Under the pieces are notes generated by a model that saw only the letters and a list, made by a program, of their open reading frames with translations, had not been told where the DNA came from and made no database searches. A stretch of DNA of 61,332 nt from Hansschlegelia zhihuaiae (GTDB lineage: Bacteria > Pseudomonadota > Alphaproteobacteria > Rhizobiales > Methylopilaceae), in NCBI RefSeq assembly GCF_004103825.1, contig NZ_RYFI01000003.1, positions 23,297-84,628 on the forward strand. Direction: 5' to 3'. This document shows positions 16,019 through 24,753 of this stretch, piece after piece. Each line of letters opens with the position of its first letter. The stretch's first letter is position 1. Made by a program: the position numbers and the translations under genes.

Positions 16019-17488
16019 ATGACATCCAGCACCGCACGCCCCTCCGGCGTCCTTCTCTGGTTCCGCGAAGACCTCCGGCTGGCCGACAATCCGGCGCTGA
16101 ACGCCGCCGTCTCGTCCGGCGAGCCCGTCACGGCGCTTTACGTGCTCGACGAGGAGACCCGCGGCCCGCGCCGGCTGGGCGGCGCGTCGCGCTGGTGGCT
16201 CGCGCAATCGCTCAGGAGCCTGAAGGCGGACTGCGACCGGGTCGGGCTGCAGCTCGCGATTCGGGTCGGAAAGTCGCGGGACGTCGTGACGAAGGCCGTC
16301 GAGGAAGCGGGCGTCGGCCGCGTGGCGTGGAACCGGCGCTACGCCGAGGCCGAGACGAAGATCGACGCGGAGCTGAAGGACAGGCTGCGCAAGGACGGGC
16401 TGGAGGTCGAGAGCTTCAACGGCCGCCTGCTGCACGAGCCATGGGAGGTCAGGTCGAAATCCGGCGGCGCGCTGAAGGTCTTTTCACCGTTCTGGCGCGC
16501 CGCGACGGCGCGTGGCGAGCCGCGCGCGCCCTTGCCGAAGCCAACGAAGGCCAAACTCAAGGCCGGGAAGGCGCTGAATGGAAACAGCATCGACGAGCTT
16601 GGCCTCGAACCGACGAAGCCTGACTGGGCGGACGGGCTCCGCGAAACCTGGGAGCCCGGCGAGGCCGGCGCGCGCAAGGCGCTCACGACTTTCATCGACG
16701 AGGGGCTCAAGGGCTACGCCGAAAACCGCGACCGCCCGGACCTTCCCGCGACCTCGCGCATGTCGCCGCATTTGCGATTCGGGGAGGTCAGCCCGCACCA
16801 GCTCTGGCACGCGGTCGAGCAGGCCCGGAGCGAAGGCTCGGCGAGCGCGAGGGACGTCGAAAAGTTCCGCGCGGAGCTCGGCTGGCGGGAGTTCTCCTAC
16901 CACCTGCTGCACCACTTCCCCGAGCTCGCGACGAAGAACTTGCAGGAGCGGTTCGACGATTTCCCGTGGCCGACGCCCGACCCTGCCCACCGGCGGGCCT
17001 GGCGGAAGGGCCTCACCGGCTATCCCATCGTCGACGCCGGCATGCGCCAGCTCTGGACCACCGGCTGGATCCACAACCGGGTCCGCATGATCGTCGCCTC
17101 CTTCCTGATCAAGGACCTGCTGATCGACTGGCGGGACGGCGAGGACTGGTTCTGGGACACGCTGGTCGACGCCGATCCCGCCAACAACGCCGCGAGCTGG
17201 CAGTGGATCGCGGGATCCGGCGCGGACGCCGCGCCTTACTTCCGCGTCTTCAATCCCTCGCTGCAGGGCGCGAAGTTCGATCCGGACGGGACTTACGTCC
17301 GCGCCTTCGTGCCGGAGCTCGAAAAGCTCTCCGCGCGCTGGATTCACGCGCCCTGGGAGGCGTCGAGAGAGGCGCTGGAGGAGGCCGGAATCGAGCTCGG
17401 GAAGGACTACCCGAAGCCGATCGTCGACCACCGCGCGGCGCGCGACCGGGCGCTCGCGGCGTTCGAGACGTTGAAGGCGAAGGGCTGA
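16019..17488 (+). CDS. phrB: deoxyribodipyrimidine photolyase (class I CPD type)
   Basis: 489 aa. The N-terminal antenna-cofactor domain starts VLLWFREDLRLADNPAL. The C-terminal FAD domain contains TSRMSPHLRFGEVSPHQLW, WREFSYHLLHHFP, YPIVDAGMRQLWTTGWIHNR and DADPANNAASWQW, which carry the FAD-binding Arg/Asp/Asn residues and the conserved tryptophans. The enzyme uses blue light to split cyclobutane pyrimidine dimers. Length is that of bacterial class I enzymes. The start at 16019 leaves only eight residues before the first strand. No linked light-response gene is visible. Confidence 0.95.
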   Translation: MTSSTARPSGVLLWFREDLRLADNPALNAAVSSGEPVTALYVLDEETRGPRRLGGASRWWLAQSLRSLKADCDRVGLQLAIRVGKSRDVVTKAVEEAGVGRVAWNRRYAEAETKIDAELKDRLRKDGLEVESFNGRLLHEPWEVRSKSGGALKVFSPFWRAATARGEPRAPLPKPTKAKLKAGKALNGNSIDELGLEPTKPDWADGLRETWEPGEAGARKALTTFIDEGLKGYAENRDRPDLPATSRMSPHLRFGEVSPHQLWHAVEQARSEGSASARDVEKFRAELGWREFSYHLLHHFPELATKNLQERFDDFPWPTPDPAHRRAWRKGLTGYPIVDAGMRQLWTTGWIHNRVRMIVASFLIKDLLIDWRDGEDWFWDTLVDADPANNAASWQWIAGSGADAAPYFRVFNPSLQGAKFDPDGTYVRAFVPELEKLSARWIHAPWEASREALEEAGIELGKDYPKPIVDHRAARDRALAAFETLKAKG

Positions 17489-17604
17489 CTGACGGGACGT
17501 GAGGCGGCCGGGCGGCGTCGAAGAACGCCGCTCGGCGCTCGCTATCAGGCCTGGCGCCCACCGCAGACCTCGACATCGGCCCGTGTCGACGCAAAAATGT
17601 CGAC

Positions 17605-18852
17605 ATGAGCGCGATCGACCTGCCTCATGCCGCGCAGCCCGTAACGACCGACACCGTGGCGGCCGTCACGAGCGGTTTGCCGCTGGAAGTCCGGATCGCT
17701 CTCCAGATCGCCTCCCGCCTCGCCGCCGGCCAGCTCATCGTCATTCTCCCGGACGACCGCAGGCTGCTGTTCCGCGGCTCCGAGCCCGGACCCGAGGCGA
17801 CGTTCATCGTGAACGATCACCGGTTCGCCCGCCGCATCCTGACTGACGGCGACATCGGGGTCGCCGAAGGCTATCTGCGCGGCGAGTGGACGACCCCCGA
17901 CCTGCCCGGCTTTCTCGAGCTGTTCTGCGCCAACGCCGACCACGTCAACGCCTACCTGATGGGCAAGCCGCTGTTCCGGGCCTGGCAGAACGCCCGGCAC
18001 TGGCTGCGCCGCAACACCAGGTCGGGCGCCAAGCGCAACATCGAGGCCCATTACGACCTCGGCAACGCCTTCTACGAGCAGTGGCTCGACCCTTCGATGA
18101 CCTATTCGGCCGCGCTGTTCGAGGGCGACGCCGCGCGGAGCCTCGAGGCCGCACAGGCCAGAAAGTACGAGGCCCTCGCCCAGGCGACGGGCATGCGCGA
18201 GGGCGAGCACGTGCTCGAAATCGGCAGCGGCTGGGGCGGCTTCGCGGCCTTCGCGGCGAGCCGGATCGGCTGCCGCGTCACCGGCCTGACGATCAGCCCG
18301 GCCCAGCTCGACTTCGCGCGCCGGCGGATCTTCGAACAGGGCCTCGCGGACAGGGTCTCGTTCAAGCTGCAGGACTATCGCGACGAGCGCGGCGCCTATG
18401 ACCGGATCGTCTCGATCGAGATGTTCGAGGCGGTGGGCGAGACATGGTGGCCGGCCTATTTCGGCCAGCTGCGCGACCGCCTGAAGCCAGCCGGGAGCGC
18501 GGGCGTGCAGGTCATCACCATCCAGGACCGCTTCTTCGAGGCCTATCGGCGCGATATCGACTTTATCCAGAGCTACATCTTCCCGGGCGGCATGCTGCCC
18601 TCGCCCGGCGCGCTGAGGCGGCTCGCCGACGCATCGGGCCTGATCACCGCGGCCGAACGGATCTTCGGGCTCGATTACGCCGCCACGCTTTCGGAATGGC
18701 GCAGGCGCTTCCTCGGCGCATGGCCGTCCATCCAGCCACTCGGCTTCGACGAGCGCTTCCGAAGGCTCTGGGAATACTACCTCGCCTATTGCGAGGCGGG
18801 GTTCCGGTCCGGCAACATCGACGTCCGCCAGATCGTGTATGCGCGCGAATGA
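17605..18852 (+). CDS. cfa: cyclopropane-fatty-acyl-phospholipid synthase family methyltransferase
   Basis: 415 aa. The N-terminal ~120 residues match the CFA-synthase accessory region (ILTDGDIGVAEGYLRGEWTTPDL). The SAM-dependent methyltransferase core begins at NIEAHYDLGNAFYEQWLDPSMTYS, with SAM loop VLEIGSGWGGFAAFAA, then YDRIVSIEMFEAVGETWW and IDFIQSYIFPGGMLPS. The family adds a methylene to membrane acyl chains. In this group several paralogues exist and may make other modified lipids. The ATG at 17605 is preceded by a 116-base gap after the photolyase gene. Confidence 0.9.
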   Translation: MSAIDLPHAAQPVTTDTVAAVTSGLPLEVRIALQIASRLAAGQLIVILPDDRRLLFRGSEPGPEATFIVNDHRFARRILTDGDIGVAEGYLRGEWTTPDLPGFLELFCANADHVNAYLMGKPLFRAWQNARHWLRRNTRSGAKRNIEAHYDLGNAFYEQWLDPSMTYSAALFEGDAARSLEAAQARKYEALAQATGMREGEHVLEIGSGWGGFAAFAASRIGCRVTGLTISPAQLDFARRRIFEQGLADRVSFKLQDYRDERGAYDRIVSIEMFEAVGETWWPAYFGQLRDRLKPAGSAGVQVITIQDRFFEAYRRDIDFIQSYIFPGGMLPSPGALRRLADASGLITAAERIFGLDYAATLSEWRRRFLGAWPSIQPLGFDERFRRLWEYYLAYCEAGFRSGNIDVRQIVYARE

Positions 18853-18920
18853 CCACGGCGCAGAAAGGCGGCCACGGATTTCTTGCGCGCAGATCATGCG
18901 TCGCCCGCGTGTTCATCCCG

Positions 18921-18947
18921 GAAATTCCGTCTGCCGGACGGGATTTC
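18921..18947 (+). other. hairpin in the cfa-cysK gap
   Basis: GAAATTCCGTC and GACGGGATTTC pair over 11 positions with one G-T pair and a 5-base loop. No T run follows, so it is not a standard terminator. It may be an RNA structure in the cysK leader. I saw no SAM or other known riboswitch pattern here. Confidence 0.35.
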
Positions 18948-19032
18948 GTCAGGCCCCCGCTTCCCACGGCGCAGGCGTGTTCCTAAGTTGCCGGCCCATC
19001 GCCTCGCGGCCCTCCAGACCGGGACCTTCTCC

Positions 19033-20070
19033 ATGCGCATCCGCAGCGGCCTCGTCGACGCCATCGGCCGCACGCCGCTCATCCGCCTGGTCCGCGCGTC
19101 GGAGGCGACCGGCTGCGAGATCCTCGGCAAGGCCGAGTTCATGAATCCCGGCCAGTCCGTGAAGGACCGCGCGGCGCTCTTCATCATCGAGGACGCGGTG
19201 CGGCGCGGCGCGCTGAAGCCCGGCGGCGTGATCGTCGAGGGCACGGCGGGCAACACCGGCATCGGGCTCGCGCTGGTCGCGAACGCGCTCGGCTATCGCA
19301 CCGTGATCGTGATCCCCGACACCCAGTCGGACGAGAAGAAGACGATGCTGCGGCTCGCCGGCGCGGAGCTCGTCGAGGTGCCGGCCGTGCCTTACAAGGA
19401 CCCGAACAACTATGTGAAGGTCTCGGGCCGGATCGCCGAGGAGCTGGCGAAGACTGAAGCCGCCGGCGCGGTCTGGGCCAACCAGTTCGACAATGTCGCG
19501 AACCGCCAGGCCCATGTGGAGACCACCGGCCCCGAGATCTGGAACGACCTCGACGGCAAGGTCGACGGCTTCGTGTCCGCCGTCGGCACCGGCGGCACGC
19601 TCGCGGGCGTTGCGATGGCGCTGAAGGAGCGCTCCGCCGACGTCAAGATCGCGCTCGCCGATCCGCCCGGCGCCGCGCTCTACAGCTATTACACGACCGG
19701 CGAGCTGAAGTCGGAAGGCTCCTCGATCACCGAGGGCATCGGACAGGGCCGGATCACCGCCAATCTCGAAGGGCTCGAGGTCGACCACGCCTACCAGATC
19801 CCGGACGCCGTGGCCGTGCAGGTCGTGTTCGACCTGCTGGAGCATGAAGGTCTGTGCCTCGGCGGATCGTCGGGCGTGAACGTCGCCGGCGCGATCCGCC
19901 TCGCGCGCGACCTCGGGCCCGGCAAGACCATCGTGACGATCCTGTGCGACTACGGCACGCGCTACCAGTCCAAGCTGTTCGACCCCGCCTTCCTGCGCTC
20001 CAAGAACCTGCCCGTCCCGGCCTGGCTCGAGCGCAAGGGCGCGGTCGACCTCGCGAGGGTGATGCAGTGA
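19033..20070 (+). CDS. cysK: cysteine synthase (O-acetylserine sulfhydrylase)
   Basis: 345 aa fold-type II PLP enzyme. The PLP lysine is K44 in NPGQSVKDRAA, and the substrate loop is EGTAGNTGIGLALVA. VGTGGTLAGV binds the cofactor phosphate, and GLCLGGSSGVNVAGAI is the C-terminal PLP site. It makes cysteine from O-acetylserine and sulfide. It is about 30 residues longer than the E. coli enzyme, typical of one alphaproteobacterial CysK clade. The open frame continues 50 codons upstream, but that part is Arg/Pro-rich. Its stop overlaps the sulfurtransferase start (GTGA), indicating translational coupling and a shared sulfur role. Confidence 0.93.
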   Translation: MRIRSGLVDAIGRTPLIRLVRASEATGCEILGKAEFMNPGQSVKDRAALFIIEDAVRRGALKPGGVIVEGTAGNTGIGLALVANALGYRTVIVIPDTQSDEKKTMLRLAGAELVEVPAVPYKDPNNYVKVSGRIAEELAKTEAAGAVWANQFDNVANRQAHVETTGPEIWNDLDGKVDGFVSAVGTGGTLAGVAMALKERSADVKIALADPPGAALYSYYTTGELKSEGSSITEGIGQGRITANLEGLEVDHAYQIPDAVAVQVVFDLLEHEGLCLGGSSGVNVAGAIRLARDLGPGKTIVTILCDYGTRYQSKLFDPAFLRSKNLPVPAWLERKGAVDLARVMQ

Positions 20071-20921
20071 CCAACCCCTCTCTCGTCTCGACCGACTGGC
20101 TCGCCGACCGGCTCGGCGACGAGACCGTCGTGCCGGTCGACGGCTCCTGGCACCTGCCCGACGCGAAGCGCGACGGCGAGGCCGAATATCTCGAGCGCCA
20201 CATCCCGGGCGCCGTGTTCTTCGACATCAACGCGGTCGCCGACACGTCCTCCGGCCTGCCCCACATGCTGCCCTCCCCCGAGCTGTTCTCCGACGCCGTG
20301 GGCAAGCTCGGAATCGGCGACGGCATGACGGTCGTGGCCTATGACGGCGCCGGCCTGTTCTCCGCGGCGCGGGTGTGGTGGACGTTCCGGGCGATGGGCG
20401 TCGGACAGGTCTTCGTCCTCGACGGCGGCTTCCCCAGATGGCTCGCCGAAGGCCGGCCGACCGAGAGCGGCCCGTCGGCGCGCCCGCGAAAGAGCTTTAC
20501 GGCCCGCGTCGACGTCGGCGCCGCCAAGTCCGCGGACGACGTCGCGGCGACGCTCGCGAACGGCTCGGCGCAGGTGCTCGACGCCCGCCCGGCCGCCCGC
20601 TTCCGCGGAGAGGCGCCGGAGCCGCGGCCGGGCCTCGCCTCCGGGCACATTCCCGGTTCGCTCAACCTGCCTTCCGGCGCGATCGTCGGTCCGGACGGGC
20701 GGCTGGCCGAGGAGGAGGAGTTGCGGCGCGCCTTTGAGGCCGCCGGCGTCGACCTCTCGAAACCGGTCGTCACGACCTGCGGCTCGGGCGTCACGGCCTC
20801 GATCCTGGCGCTCGCGCTCGAAAGCGTGGGCGGCAAGCTGGACGGCGTCTATGACGGATCCTGGGCCGAATGGGGCGCGGGCGGCCGCCCCGTCGCGACG
20901 GGACCGGCGACGAAGTCCTGA
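20067..20921 (+). CDS. sseA: 3-mercaptopyruvate-type sulfurtransferase (two rhodanese domains)
   Basis: 284 aa from a GTG that overlaps the cysK stop. Two rhodanese domains are present: residues ~1-130 (VPVDGSWHLPDAKRDG, EYLERHIPGAVFFDINAVAD) and ~150-284 (QVLDARPAARFRGEAPEPR, GHIPGSLNLP). The active-site loop is TTCGSGVTAS with Cys at about residue 238; the CGSGVT form is typical of mercaptopyruvate sulfurtransferases rather than thiosulfate rhodaneses. It moves sulfane sulfur to thiol acceptors or cyanide. Coupling to cysK supports a role in cysteine or sulfide balance. Confidence 0.93.
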   Translation: MTNPSLVSTDWLADRLGDETVVPVDGSWHLPDAKRDGEAEYLERHIPGAVFFDINAVADTSSGLPHMLPSPELFSDAVGKLGIGDGMTVVAYDGAGLFSAARVWWTFRAMGVGQVFVLDGGFPRWLAEGRPTESGPSARPRKSFTARVDVGAAKSADDVAATLANGSAQVLDARPAARFRGEAPEPRPGLASGHIPGSLNLPSGAIVGPDGRLAEEEELRRAFEAAGVDLSKPVVTTCGSGVTASILALALESVGGKLDGVYDGSWAEWGAGGRPVATGPATKS

Positions 20922-21087
20922 GGGCCGGGCGACGTCCGAGCCCATCGCCCGCGACTTGCGGACGCGCCGTTAAGCGTCTGCATGGAAACACGTATGTGCC
21001 CACGCGTGCGTTGATATAATTTTGTGTGGAAGTTCCATACGCGCCGCCATGATTCGGTCATGCGGCGCATGTGCGGGGCAGGCGCAC

Positions 21088-21855
21088 ATGGCCGGGATCG
21101 CGACCACAAACCTCAAGCCCGCGAAGCCGAAGCGCGGCTTCGTCTACCGGACGGGCAAGAAGCTCCGTCCCTGGTTCGACGGCGTCCTGGCGCGCTCGTC
21201 GGCGGTCGGGAACCCGCCGATCTTCGACGCCGCGACGTTTCTCTGGACGGCCGATCTCGAAGCCAATTGGGAGGCGATCCGCGCGGAAGCCTTCAAGGTG
21301 CTCGAGAGCGAGGAGATACCGATCCTCCCCGACATCTCGCCGGACCATGGTCGTCTCGGCGCCGACCGCAAGTGGAAGTCGTTCTTCCTGTTCGGCTACG
21401 GCTACAAGGTCGAGGCCAATTGCGAGAAATGCCCGGTGACGGCGGCGCTGGTCTCGAAAACGCCGGGGCTCAACAGCGCGTTCTTCTCGATCCTCGCGCC
21501 GGGCGCGCGCATCCCGCGGCACCGCGGCGTGACCAAGAGCCTGATCACCTGCCATCTGGGCATCGCGGTGCCAAAGGACTGGAAGAGCGTGCGCATGGCC
21601 GTGCACGACCAGACGGCGCATTGGCGCGAAGGCAAATGCCTCGTCTTCGACGACACCTATTTCCACGAGGTCTGGAACGAGACGGACGAGACCCGCGTGG
21701 TGCTGCTTGTCCAGTTCGAGCGCCCGATGCGCCAGCCCGGCCGTGCGATCGGCCGCGCCTTCATGCGCGCGGTGCGCAGCAGCCCGTTCGTGCAGGAGGC
21801 GCGCAGGAATTTCCTGGCCTGGCAAGGCGCGCAGAACGAGATCGACCGGCACTGA
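21088..21855 (+). CDS. aspartyl/asparaginyl beta-hydroxylase family protein
   Basis: 255 aa from the ATG at 21088; an upstream ATG at 21022 would add 22 residues with no domain match. The AspH-type jelly-roll is recognisable: FFSILAPGARIPRHRGVTKSLITCHLGI, then CLVFDDTYFHEVWNETDETRVVLLVQFERP. The His of PRHRG and of YFHEV are the likely Fe(II) ligands, and the Arg in DETRVVL the 2-oxoglutarate ligand. The family includes lipid A and protein hydroxylases; the substrate here is unknown. It has no operon partner; the next gene converges. Confidence 0.85.
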   Translation: MAGIATTNLKPAKPKRGFVYRTGKKLRPWFDGVLARSSAVGNPPIFDAATFLWTADLEANWEAIRAEAFKVLESEEIPILPDISPDHGRLGADRKWKSFFLFGYGYKVEANCEKCPVTAALVSKTPGLNSAFFSILAPGARIPRHRGVTKSLITCHLGIAVPKDWKSVRMAVHDQTAHWREGKCLVFDDTYFHEVWNETDETRVVLLVQFERPMRQPGRAIGRAFMRAVRSSPFVQEARRNFLAWQGAQNEIDRH

Positions 21856-21876
21856 GGGGCCGGCCGCCCCAGTCGC

Positions 21877-22263
21877 TCACAGCGCCGATCTGATCAGCGC
21901 CTCGATCCGCTCCTCGGCGGTGTCGCCGGTGGAGCGCGCCGCCTCCCCGCCGTTCCTGAACATGATGATGGTCGAGCGGTCCGGCGCGCTGATCTCGCGC
22001 ATGAAGGCCTTCTCCGTGTCGTAGTCGACCGCGAACGCCCTGACGCCCGCGAAGTCCCTTTGCGAGAGCAGCTTCGCCAGGATCGGCTTCTGGGCCCGGC
22101 AGGTCGGGCACCAGCTTGCGTCGATGTGGACGAGAACCGGCCCGCCGGCCTCGAGCGCGGCGCGGAAGTTCGCCGTGCCGAAGGGCGAATAGCCTGCCGA
22201 TGCTGGCGCGGAGAGCGAGGCGATCCCCGCGGCGAGCAGCAGCGTCATGCGGCGTGAGATCAT
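21877..22263 (-). CDS. exported thioredoxin-fold protein (CPTC)
   Basis: 128 aa. A signal peptide of about 22 residues ends at APASA-GYS. The thioredoxin core has VLVHIDASWCPTCRAQKPIL, with the redox pair C-P-T-C in place of CGPC, then FAVDYDTEKAFMREI and STIIMFRNGGE, where the usual cis-Pro region is replaced by RST. It is likely a periplasmic thiol-disulfide protein. Partner unknown. It ends 21 bases from the convergent beta-hydroxylase-like gene. Confidence 0.8.
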   Translation of the reverse strand: MISRRMTLLLAAGIASLSAPASAGYSPFGTANFRAALEAGGPVLVHIDASWCPTCRAQKPILAKLLSQRDFAGVRAFAVDYDTEKAFMREISAPDRSTIIMFRNGGEAARSTGDTAEERIEALIRSAL

Positions 22264-22452
22264 CGGAGTCCCTCCTTCCGGCCTGTCGTGACAGATACGC
22301 CTTGGAACGTGGATCGGCTCTACGGCTCAAACGACCAACTCCGCGGATCGCCGCCGCTCCCTATGCGCTGGATGCGGCGCTCGTTATCTTCCTGCCCCAT
22401 AACAACGTCGGCGTCGCCTTGGGGCGGCGGAGCCGAATATGGGAGCGCCCGC

Positions 22453-23970
22453 TTGAGCAACTGGCTGATCGCCGCGATCCGGAGCGGAGCGACCGACGCA
22501 GCGCCGTTCCTCGAAACCTCCGACGGCCGGCGCTGGACCTATGGCGAATTCTTCAGCCGCGCCGGCGGACTCGCGCGGGCCCTGGTCGGGCTCGGCCTGA
22601 CGCCCGGCGACCGCGTCGCCGCTCAGGTCGACAAAAGTCCCGAGGCGCTCCTGCTCTACATCGCGACCGTGCAGGCCGGCGGTGTGTTCCTGCCGCTGAA
22701 TGTCGGCTACACGCCGGCCGAGATCGACTATTTCGTCGGCGACGCGGAGCCCGCGCTGCTGGTGGTCTCGCTGGCGGCCGAGGCCGCGCTCCGCCCCGTC
22801 GTCGAGCGCCACGGCGCGCGGATCGAGACGCTCGACGACAAGGGCGGCGGCTCGCTGATGTCGCTCGCCGCGGACGCCGGCGAAGCGCCCTTCGACGACG
22901 TCGCGCGCGGCGCCGACGATCTCGCGGCCATCCTCTACACCTCCGGCACCACGGGGCGCTCCAAGGGCGCCATGCTCACCCACGACAACCTGTTGTCGAA
23001 TGCGCGCGCATTGAAGGAGTGCTGGCGCTATTCGAGCGCCGACCGGCTGATCCACGCGCTGCCGATCTTCCACACCCATGGCCTGTTCGTCGCGACCAAT
23101 GTGACGCTGGTCTCCGGCGCCTCGATGATCTTCCAGCCGCGCTTCGACCCGGCCGAAGTGATGCGCGCGATGCCGTCGGCCACCGTGCTGATGGGCGTGC
23201 CGACCTTCTATGTCCGGCTCGTCCAGCACGACGGCCTCACCCGCGAGGCGACCGCGCATATGCGGCTCTTCGTGTCGGGCTCCGCGCCGCTGCTGGCCGA
23301 GACCCATCGCGCCTTTTCGGAGAAGACCGGCCACGCGATCCTCGAGCGCTACGGCATGACCGAGACCAACATGATCACCTCGAACCCCTACGAGGGCGAC
23401 CGCATTCCGGGCGCGGTCGGCTTTCCGCTGCCGGGCGTCGAGCTTCGGATCGCCGACGCCGAGACCGGCGCCGCGCTGGCTCAAGGCGAAGTCGGCATGA
23501 TCGAGGTGCGGGGGCCGAACGTCTTCAAGGGCTATTGGCGGATGCCGGAGAAGACCAAGGCCGAATTCCGCGCCGACGGGTTCTTCGTCACTGGCGACCT
23601 CGGCCGGATCGACGAGCGCGGCTATGTCTGGATCGTCGGCCGCGGCAAGGACCTCGTGATCTCTGGCGGCTACAACGTCTATCCGAAGGAGGTCGAGGAA
23701 GAGATCGACCTGCTTCCGGGCGTCGCGGAGAGCGCGGTGATCGGCGTGCCGCATCCGGATTTCGGCGAGGGCGTCACGGCCGTGGTCGTGCCCGACGGCT
23801 CAGCCAGGATCGACGAGGCGGCGGTGCTCGCGGCGCTCAAGGACAGGCTCGCCCGCTTCAAGCAGCCGAAGCGCGTGATCCTGGTCGACGAGCTGCCGCG
23901 CAACGCCATGGGCAAGGTCCAGAAGGCGGCGCTGCGCGAAACCTATTCGGACCTTTACGCGGAGCGGTGA
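22453..23970 (+). CDS. matB: malonyl-CoA synthetase (MatB-type acyl-CoA ligase)
   Basis: 505 aa from a TTG at 22453 (SNWLIAAIRSG), eight bases after GGGAG; this gives the usual MatB length, whereas the 55-codon upstream extension is low-complexity and off-family. ANL-superfamily motifs are ILYTSGTTGRSKGAMLTHDNL, YGMTETNMITSNPYEGDR, VTGDLGRIDERGYVWIVGR and the C-terminal lysine loop LPRNAMGKVQKAAL. It would activate malonate or methylmalonate to the CoA ester with ATP. No matA decarboxylase or malonate transporter is adjacent, so its metabolic context is unclear. Confidence 0.88.
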   Translation: MSNWLIAAIRSGATDAAPFLETSDGRRWTYGEFFSRAGGLARALVGLGLTPGDRVAAQVDKSPEALLLYIATVQAGGVFLPLNVGYTPAEIDYFVGDAEPALLVVSLAAEAALRPVVERHGARIETLDDKGGGSLMSLAADAGEAPFDDVARGADDLAAILYTSGTTGRSKGAMLTHDNLLSNARALKECWRYSSADRLIHALPIFHTHGLFVATNVTLVSGASMIFQPRFDPAEVMRAMPSATVLMGVPTFYVRLVQHDGLTREATAHMRLFVSGSAPLLAETHRAFSEKTGHAILERYGMTETNMITSNPYEGDRIPGAVGFPLPGVELRIADAETGAALAQGEVGMIEVRGPNVFKGYWRMPEKTKAEFRADGFFVTGDLGRIDERGYVWIVGRGKDLVISGGYNVYPKEVEEEIDLLPGVAESAVIGVPHPDFGEGVTAVVVPDGSARIDEAAVLAALKDRLARFKQPKRVILVDELPRNAMGKVQKAALRETYSDLYAER

Positions 23971-23978
23971 GGCCAGAG

Positions 23979-24055
23979 CGTCATTGCCGGGCTTGACCCG
24001 GCAATCCATCCCCTTGGCGAAGAGATGGGCGCCTGGATCAAGTCCCAGCATGACG
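23979..24055. repeat. interspersed palindromic repeat bounded by CGTCAT...ATGACG
   Basis: Opens CGTCATTGCCGGGCTTGACC with inner hairpin TTGCCGGG CTTGA CCCGGCAA, and closes GGATCAAGTCCCAGCATGACGG. It lies just after the matB stop and runs to within ten bases of the convergent DUF6064 gene. Same borders as the repeat at 10384-10488. Confidence 0.75.
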
Positions 24056-24063
24056 GACGTCTC

Positions 24064-24753
24064 TCAGTGCCCGAATGTTCGGCGTTTCCCGAGCATCCGC
24101 GCCGCGGCAGCGGCGAGGAACAGCGCGATCCCGCCCGCCATCGGCCAGGCTTCGGCCGCGCCGAGCGTCCGGAGCGTCATGGCCGCATAGAGCGACCACA
24201 GCAGGGGAACCGGCGTCAGGGCGAGCACGGCGGCGCGGCTCCGGACGAGCGCAACAAGCCCGAGCGTCGCGAGCGCCGAGGGGTCCGGCATCACGCCCGC
24301 GACCTCGGAGGCGCGCCAGGGCTGGCCGGTCAGCGGCGCGGCCAGCGGATAGGCGAAGGCGGCGAACAGGACGAGCACGGCTGCAAGAATGGACGCCGGC
24401 TCCCTGCGGAGCGGCAGCAGCGGCTCCTTCGACAAAACTGCAAGCGCGACGAGCCCCAGCCCCTCGATCAGGAAGGCCGGGGCGGCGTAGGCCGCGACCC
24501 AGTTGATCCCGGCGTAGCGGCCCCAGAGGAACGACCAAGCGACCCAGACGAGGCCGAGGCCGAAGCCCGCCAGCGCATAGCGGCCGTCCGCCGGCCGCTT
24601 CGCCCAGGCGAGCCCGAGCGCGGCCAGCACGACGCCCAGCGCGACGAGCTGCCAAGGCCAGAGCGCCATGTTGTGGGTCTCGATCAGCCGCTCATAGACG
24701 CGCGGCGAGAACATCAGAAAGTCCGAGGGGCGATAAGTCCACCACTCCGACAT
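24064..24753 (-). CDS. DUF6064 family membrane protein
   Basis: 229 aa with six or seven hydrophobic segments (for example WQLVALGVVLAALGLAWA, GFGLGLVWVAWSFLW, ILAAVLVLFAAFAYPLAAPL). The opening MSEWWTYRPSDFLMFSPRVYERL is the recognisable start of DUF6064. Function is unknown. Its start overlaps the stop of the aldo/keto reductase gene by one base (TGATG), so the two are co-translated. Confidence 0.8.
   Translation of the reverse strand: MSEWWTYRPSDFLMFSPRVYERLIETHNMALWPWQLVALGVVLAALGLAWAKRPADGRYALAGFGLGLVWVAWSFLWGRYAGINWVAAYAAPAFLIEGLGLVALAVLSKEPLLPLRREPASILAAVLVLFAAFAYPLAAPLTGQPWRASEVAGVMPDPSALATLGLVALVRSRAAVLALTPVPLLWSLYAAMTLRTLGAAEAWPMAGGIALFLAAAAARMLGKRRTFGH

Noticed and set aside
18853-19032. 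possible SAM or cysteine-related riboswitch in front of cysK
   Set aside because: Only a simple imperfect hairpin was seen; no conserved riboswitch core could be matched.
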